NCBI GenBank assembly: GCA_022702705.1
Contig: CM040432.1
Coordinates: 47,270,540 to 47,334,539, forward strand
Source: Papilionanthe hookeriana x Papilionanthe teres
Taxonomy: Eukaryota > Streptophyta > Magnoliopsida > Asparagales > Orchidaceae
Direction of reading: 5' to 3'
Length of the DNA stretch: 64,000 nt
The position numbers and the translations under genes are program-made. Shown one piece after another: positions 60,174 to 64,000 of this stretch (its first letter is position 1; each line of letters starts with the position of its first letter). The notes beneath the pieces are model-generated. The model saw only the letters and a list, made by a program, of their open reading frames with translations. It ran no database searches and was not told the origin of the DNA.

Positions 60174-61839
60174 TGATGCAGACTTTTTTTATTACAAGAA
60201 CTTATGAACTCAAATTTATATATATTTATAATGAATTTTGTAAAGTCCAAACTTCAACGCAAGTATATGTATCGTATCAAGCAATATAGGGCTCTAATGG
60301 AGTCCTGGCTATCGATCTCACAGGGATGGCACGTTCCTTACAATAAATAGCGTATTACTGAAATCCAATACTCAATCGTAATTAAAGTTTAATATTTACT
60401 TCTACTAACAAGACGCAGAAAACAGCAACAATTAAGTAAGCTACAATTACTTCTAATATCTTTAAAACAGAATTAACTAACAGACACACTAAGCTATGTA
60501 TTTGAAAGGTTTTGATATATATGAAATGTATCTTTCCTCTTGCAATGAGTATATGATGTGTGAATGATATGGAATGATTATCTATTGTATTGTGCTAAAT
60601 AGGAGCATAAATTTTTCTTTACCCTCAAAAGAGTACCCCCTCTTCCAAGCATAAAAAGAACATTGACATATCCTAAGTTCAGTCACTAAATCTAAGGCTA
60701 GGCTAGGAGGATACCGGCTGTCACTACGGAACTCCCACTCACCCTTCACCTGAAGGCTAACCTTCGAGTTTAGTTACTAATCTTAGAACCAAATTAGGGA
60801 TCTCAGTCTGTCACCCTGAAACCTCTAATTTGAAGTCCATCAAAACACATTTCCCTATTTATTTGCACTCAATTCCCATGAACTACGCAATTCATCCATG
60901 GACATTGAATGGATTCTTCATTATTATTACAGGACACTAAATCCTTTTAGAGTAAATGTTCAACAACAGATTTTAACAATTCAATTGGCCAGATCAAAAA
61001 TTAAACTAAGTTCGAAATGAAAAACCATCACAATTTCTTCAATACTTTAAAAGCACTTCAAATCCACATCATCACATCATCACATCTCTATGCAAGAAGA
61101 AAGACAAAGGAGACTACTCGAAATTCATAGAAAAGACACAATAAAATATGGATTTTATATATAAAAGAAAAGTCATACAAACCAAAAAAGAAAATACAAC
61201 TTATCTCTTTCTCTTCCCCAATGCAAATCCCATGAAGTTCCTTTGAATCCTTTTTCCATCTTCTTTGCAATACTCAATTCCATCTTTAGAATGGAAAGAA
61301 AGAAGCAATATCTCACTTTACTCCTTCTCCTTCACTTCTTAGAGAAGAATCCCTCTCAAATTCTCACTTTTATACTCTTCTCTTCTAAGCCCTAACACTC
61401 AACACACTCACTCTACACTAGAACTCTCTTTAAAACCTCTCCTCCTCTCTTAATTTTCGTTCAAAAATAGTTACATATATGTTAGAAACAAATTCCAAAG
61501 AGTTTCCTCAAGCATTCCTTCAAAAAGTCACCAAAACTCTTCAAATTTGAATTGCACCGACATTGGCGCTGGCGACACCCGATAGGGCACCGGTGGCGCT
61601 CTATCGTCCCAATATTTTCTAGAACTCTCGGGAAAATGGTGTCGGCGGTGCCCATTCTGGCGCTGGCAGCGCCAGAAGCTAGTTTTCTCAATTTTGATCG
61701 ATTTCGCTTCTTTTCACTCCAATCACCTAAAATCATCATACCTGCAAAAAATCATGAAAAATACATTTCTTTAAAGTGCAATATCACCAAAAATGGGTAA
61801 AATTATATAGCAGAAATAGTATATATTTTTGGTGCATCA
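60174..61839 (-). repeat. 5' LTR of Athila host
   Basis: TGATGCACCAAAAATATATA (61839, - strand) to ...GCATCA (60174), 1.67 kb. The start resembles the LTR at 1460 in inverse orientation. A GC-rich zone with TGGCGCTGGC-type inverted motifs lies at 61554-61680. Confidence 0.85.
61367..61375 (-). promoter_or_regulatory. TATA box of Athila host LTR
   Basis: GTATAAAAG on the - strand, 464 bp from the LTR start. Confidence 0.55.
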
Positions 61840-62292
61840 CCTATACAACTTAGAAAACGTTTTAGAGGTCTGCGAATGAATAAATTTAGTTATAAAGTTA
61901 GAAAGTATCAATTTATGGTTGCGAGAGGAATTGTGCTTGGGCATAAAATATCTGAATATGGCATGGAAGTAGATCCCGTGAACATTCAAATTATAGAAAA
62001 ATTACCACCTCCAACAACTGTTAGAGGGGTTAGAAGTTTTTTGGGACATGTAGGATTCTATAGGCGATATATTAAAGACTTTTCAAAAATTACTAAACAT
62101 CTAGGCCAATTTTTGGAAAAAGATAGGAAGTCTGATTTTAATGATGAATGCTTAAAAGCTTTTGAACTATTAAAGAAAAAATTAATTGCTGCACCTATAA
62201 TATTTACACCTGACAAGGAGAAACCATTTGAATTAATGTGTGATGCTAGCGATTATGCTATTTTAGTTGTTTTAGGGCAATGACATGACAAA
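61840..62292 (+). pseudogene. Athila reverse transcriptase, C-terminal part
   Basis: Coding starts right at the border of the host LTR with NLENVLEVCE, shifts frame near 61895, then runs YQFMVARGIVLGHKIS, VRSFLGHVGFYRRYIKDFSK and FELMCDASDYAI. The palm with the catalytic motif is missing because the - strand element interrupts the gene. One stop at 62281. Confidence 0.88.
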
Positions 62293-62850
62293 ATGTTTAA
62301 AGTTATATACTACGATAATACGACTCTTACTGATGCTAAAATTAATTACACTACTACTGCAAGCGAGTTATTAGCGATTGTTTATGCCTTTGAAAAATTG
62401 AGATCTTACTTAAGTGGAGCTAAATGTATAGTGCATACTGATCATTCTGCTAGTAAATATTTAATGCAAAAGAAGAATGCAAAACCAAGACTGATTCAAT
62501 GGATGCTTTTAATGCAAAAATTTGATTTTGAGATCGTTAATAGAAAATGGGTCGATAATCAAATAGCTGATCATTTATCTGGACTTGAACAACCTAATTT
62601 GGATAACTTTGAAAAGGAAATCACTGAAACTTTTTCTGATGAGCAATTATATAATATTATTGAAGGAAATTTATCGTGGTATGCTGATATCGTGAACTGC
62701 ATCGTTAGTAATATTGTAACACCTGATTTAACAATGCAACAGCAGGAAAAATTTAGGCATGATTCTAAGTTTTATTTTTGGGAAGATCCTTATATGTACA
62801 AGCAATGTGAAGATCTTATTATTAGGAGATGTGTGCCTTATGCATAAACT
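62293..62850 (+). pseudogene. Athila RNase H and spacer
   Basis: TASELLAIVYAFEKLRSYL, VHTDHSASKYLMQKKN, WMLLMQKFDFEI and NQIADHLSGLE are the usual RNase H motifs; the first catalytic Asp is in CDASDYAI just upstream in the same frame. A TAA follows CVPYA. Confidence 0.88.
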
Positions 62851-63790
62851 GAAAGAATTATTCTGGAATGTCATGATTCTGAAGTTGTAGGACATTTCAG
62901 AATTAATAGAACTGCACATAAGATTTTGCAATCTGAATTTTATTGGCCTACACTTTTCAGAGATGTTTATAGATTTATCAAAACTTGTGATCGATGTCAG
63001 AGAATAGGCAATATATCCAGAAGAAATGAAATGCCTCTTAATTTTACTCTGGAAGTTGAAATTTTTTATGCATGGGGATTAGATTTTATGGGACCATTTA
63101 TACCTTCATTTGGAAATTTATATATACTAATTTTTTTTTATTATGTTTCAAAATGAATTGAAGCTATAGCTTTACCTAGGTGTGATGCTCGAAGTGTTTC
63201 GAGGTTTTCGATGAAAAATATTTTCACACGATATGGAATGCCTAGAGTAATCATCATTGATGGAGGATCCCATTTTAAGTATAATCTGATTCAGATATTG
63301 GTGGAAAAATATAATATTATGCATAGAATCTCTACAGCTTATCATCCCCAAACTAATGGTTTAGTAGAGGTATCTAATCATGAAATTGGATTGGTGTGCT
63401 TGATTAGATACTGCTTTATGGGCATACAGAACTGCTTATAAAACTTCTATAGGAATGTCCCCTTACAGATTAATCTTTTGAAAAACCTGTCACTTGCCAG
63501 TTAAATTAGAATATAAAGCATATTGGGTGATAAAGAAATTGAACTTCAATTTGAAAGATGCTGGTGAGAAGAGACTGTTGCAATTGAACGATTTGGAAGA
63601 AATCAGAAATGAATCATATGATAATGATAGAATATATAAGGAAAGAAGAAAAATATGGCATGATCGGAAGATTGTCAAAAAGGAATTTGAACTAGGACAA
63701 AAAGTTTTATTATATAATACAAGATTGAAATTATTTAATGGGAAACTGAAATTAGATGGACAGGACATTTCATTGTCATAAAAATATATT
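62851..63790 (+). pseudogene. Athila integrase
   Basis: H..H..C..C region (ECHDSEVVGHF ... CDRCQ), then WGLDFMGPF, IIDGGSHF and TNGLVEVSNHE, so the D,D,E residues are all present. A stop in the YVSK-stop-IEAIAL motif probably comes from TGG. About 40-50 bases are lost after NHEI, and the frame changes before LPVKLEYKAYW ... ELGQKVLLYN. Confidence 0.87.
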
Positions 63791-64000
63791 AGTTTGGAGC
63801 TGTGATTATCAAAGACCCTAAATTTAGAAGAATATTCAAAGTTAATGGCCAAATCTTAAAACCATATTTTGAAGGAAATAAACCTAATTTTAAAGAGGTT
63901 TTAATGTTGGATTCACCTAAATAACTGAGAGTTATGTCGGGCTGACGACATTAAACCAAGCGCTTTGTGAGAGGCAACGCACAATTATGGAGTGTTTGTT
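63791..64000 (+). other. End of Athila pol and following spacer
   Basis: The last integrase residues are out of frame. GCTGACGACATTAAACCAAG and GCGCTTTGTGAGAGGCAACG (63920-63962) are the usual sentence after Athila pol. The element continues past the window. Confidence 0.65.

Larger units (their letters stand above)
26484..61839 (-). mobile_element. Athila-type host element, interrupted
   Basis: Pieces read in order from the right: 5' LTR 61839-60174, primer site 60167-60150, leader, [Tat-B 60047-35092], gag 35086-33595, [small element 33594-27526], protease 27525-26484, [Tat-A from 26483]. Its RT, integrase and 3' LTR are absent from the window. Gag motifs (RGLVPYD, FELKPAIIQMV, EDPNLHL, LRSGKEL) and the ALEQM protease motif are typical of the Athila lineage. 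Confidence 0.85.

Overview
The window is repeat-rich plant nuclear DNA, almost certainly from an angiosperm. It consists of nested Ty3/gypsy LTR retrotransposons of the Athila and Tat (Ogre-like) lineages. I see no ordinary host gene, tRNA or rRNA. Plant origin rests on Athila-type gag/pol, tRNA-Asp-type primer sites, purine-rich AAGTTTGGGGGA tracts before Athila LTRs, and Tat-type pol with a second, archaeal-like RNase H. I cannot name the species.

Layout. (1) 1-3382, + strand: 3' tail and LTR of an Athila-type element. (2) 3436-26483, - strand: a Tat-lineage element, here 'Tat-A', with a truncated 3' LTR on the left and a ~7 kb 5' LTR on the right. (3) 26484-35091 plus 60048-61839, - strand: an Athila-type host element (5' LTR, primer site, leader, gag, start of protease) into which Tat-A, a small non-autonomous Athila relative (27526-33594) and a second Tat element were inserted. 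(4) 35092-60047, - strand: 'Tat-B', a 25 kb element with ~6.6-6.7 kb LTRs and a perfect 5-bp target duplication (ATAAA). (5) 61840-64000, + strand: RT, RNase H and integrase of another Athila element, into which the host element of (3) appears to have landed.

Main discovery candidate. Both Tat elements carry, directly downstream of integrase and on the coding strand, an ORF with a plant ALKBH9/10-like 2OG-Fe(II) dioxygenase domain (RNA m6A-demethylase family), with HxD, distal His and Arg present. Copy A is 9331-10764 and copy B is 43822-45147. Each keeps one reading frame over more than 1.3 kb, broken only by two or three stop codons. Each ATG lies 4-5 nt after a textbook 3' splice acceptor. 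Similar acceptors precede the gag-side ATGs. This suggests a retrotransposon family that captured an RNA demethylase and expressed it from a spliced subgenomic RNA, as retroviruses express env. In Tat-A the N-terminal module of the ALKBH ORF also occurs at the start of the gag-side ORF.

Other structure. Each Tat element has its own unrelated minisatellite in the 3' UTR (37 bp in A, ~100-108 bp in B). Tat-B LTRs carry an exact 80-bp array packed with TTGAC (W-box) cores at the U3 end, plus several blocks of 74-80-bp repeats. Hairpin-forming GC islands sit ~530-630 bp downstream of the TATA boxes in both Tat LTR types. The Athila-type LTRs carry family-specific GC-rich palindromes at a comparable place. 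All coding regions are degenerate: both Tat integrases have lost a catalytic acidic residue, and Tat-B reverse transcriptase has YVED instead of YVDD. The copies seen here are therefore dead.
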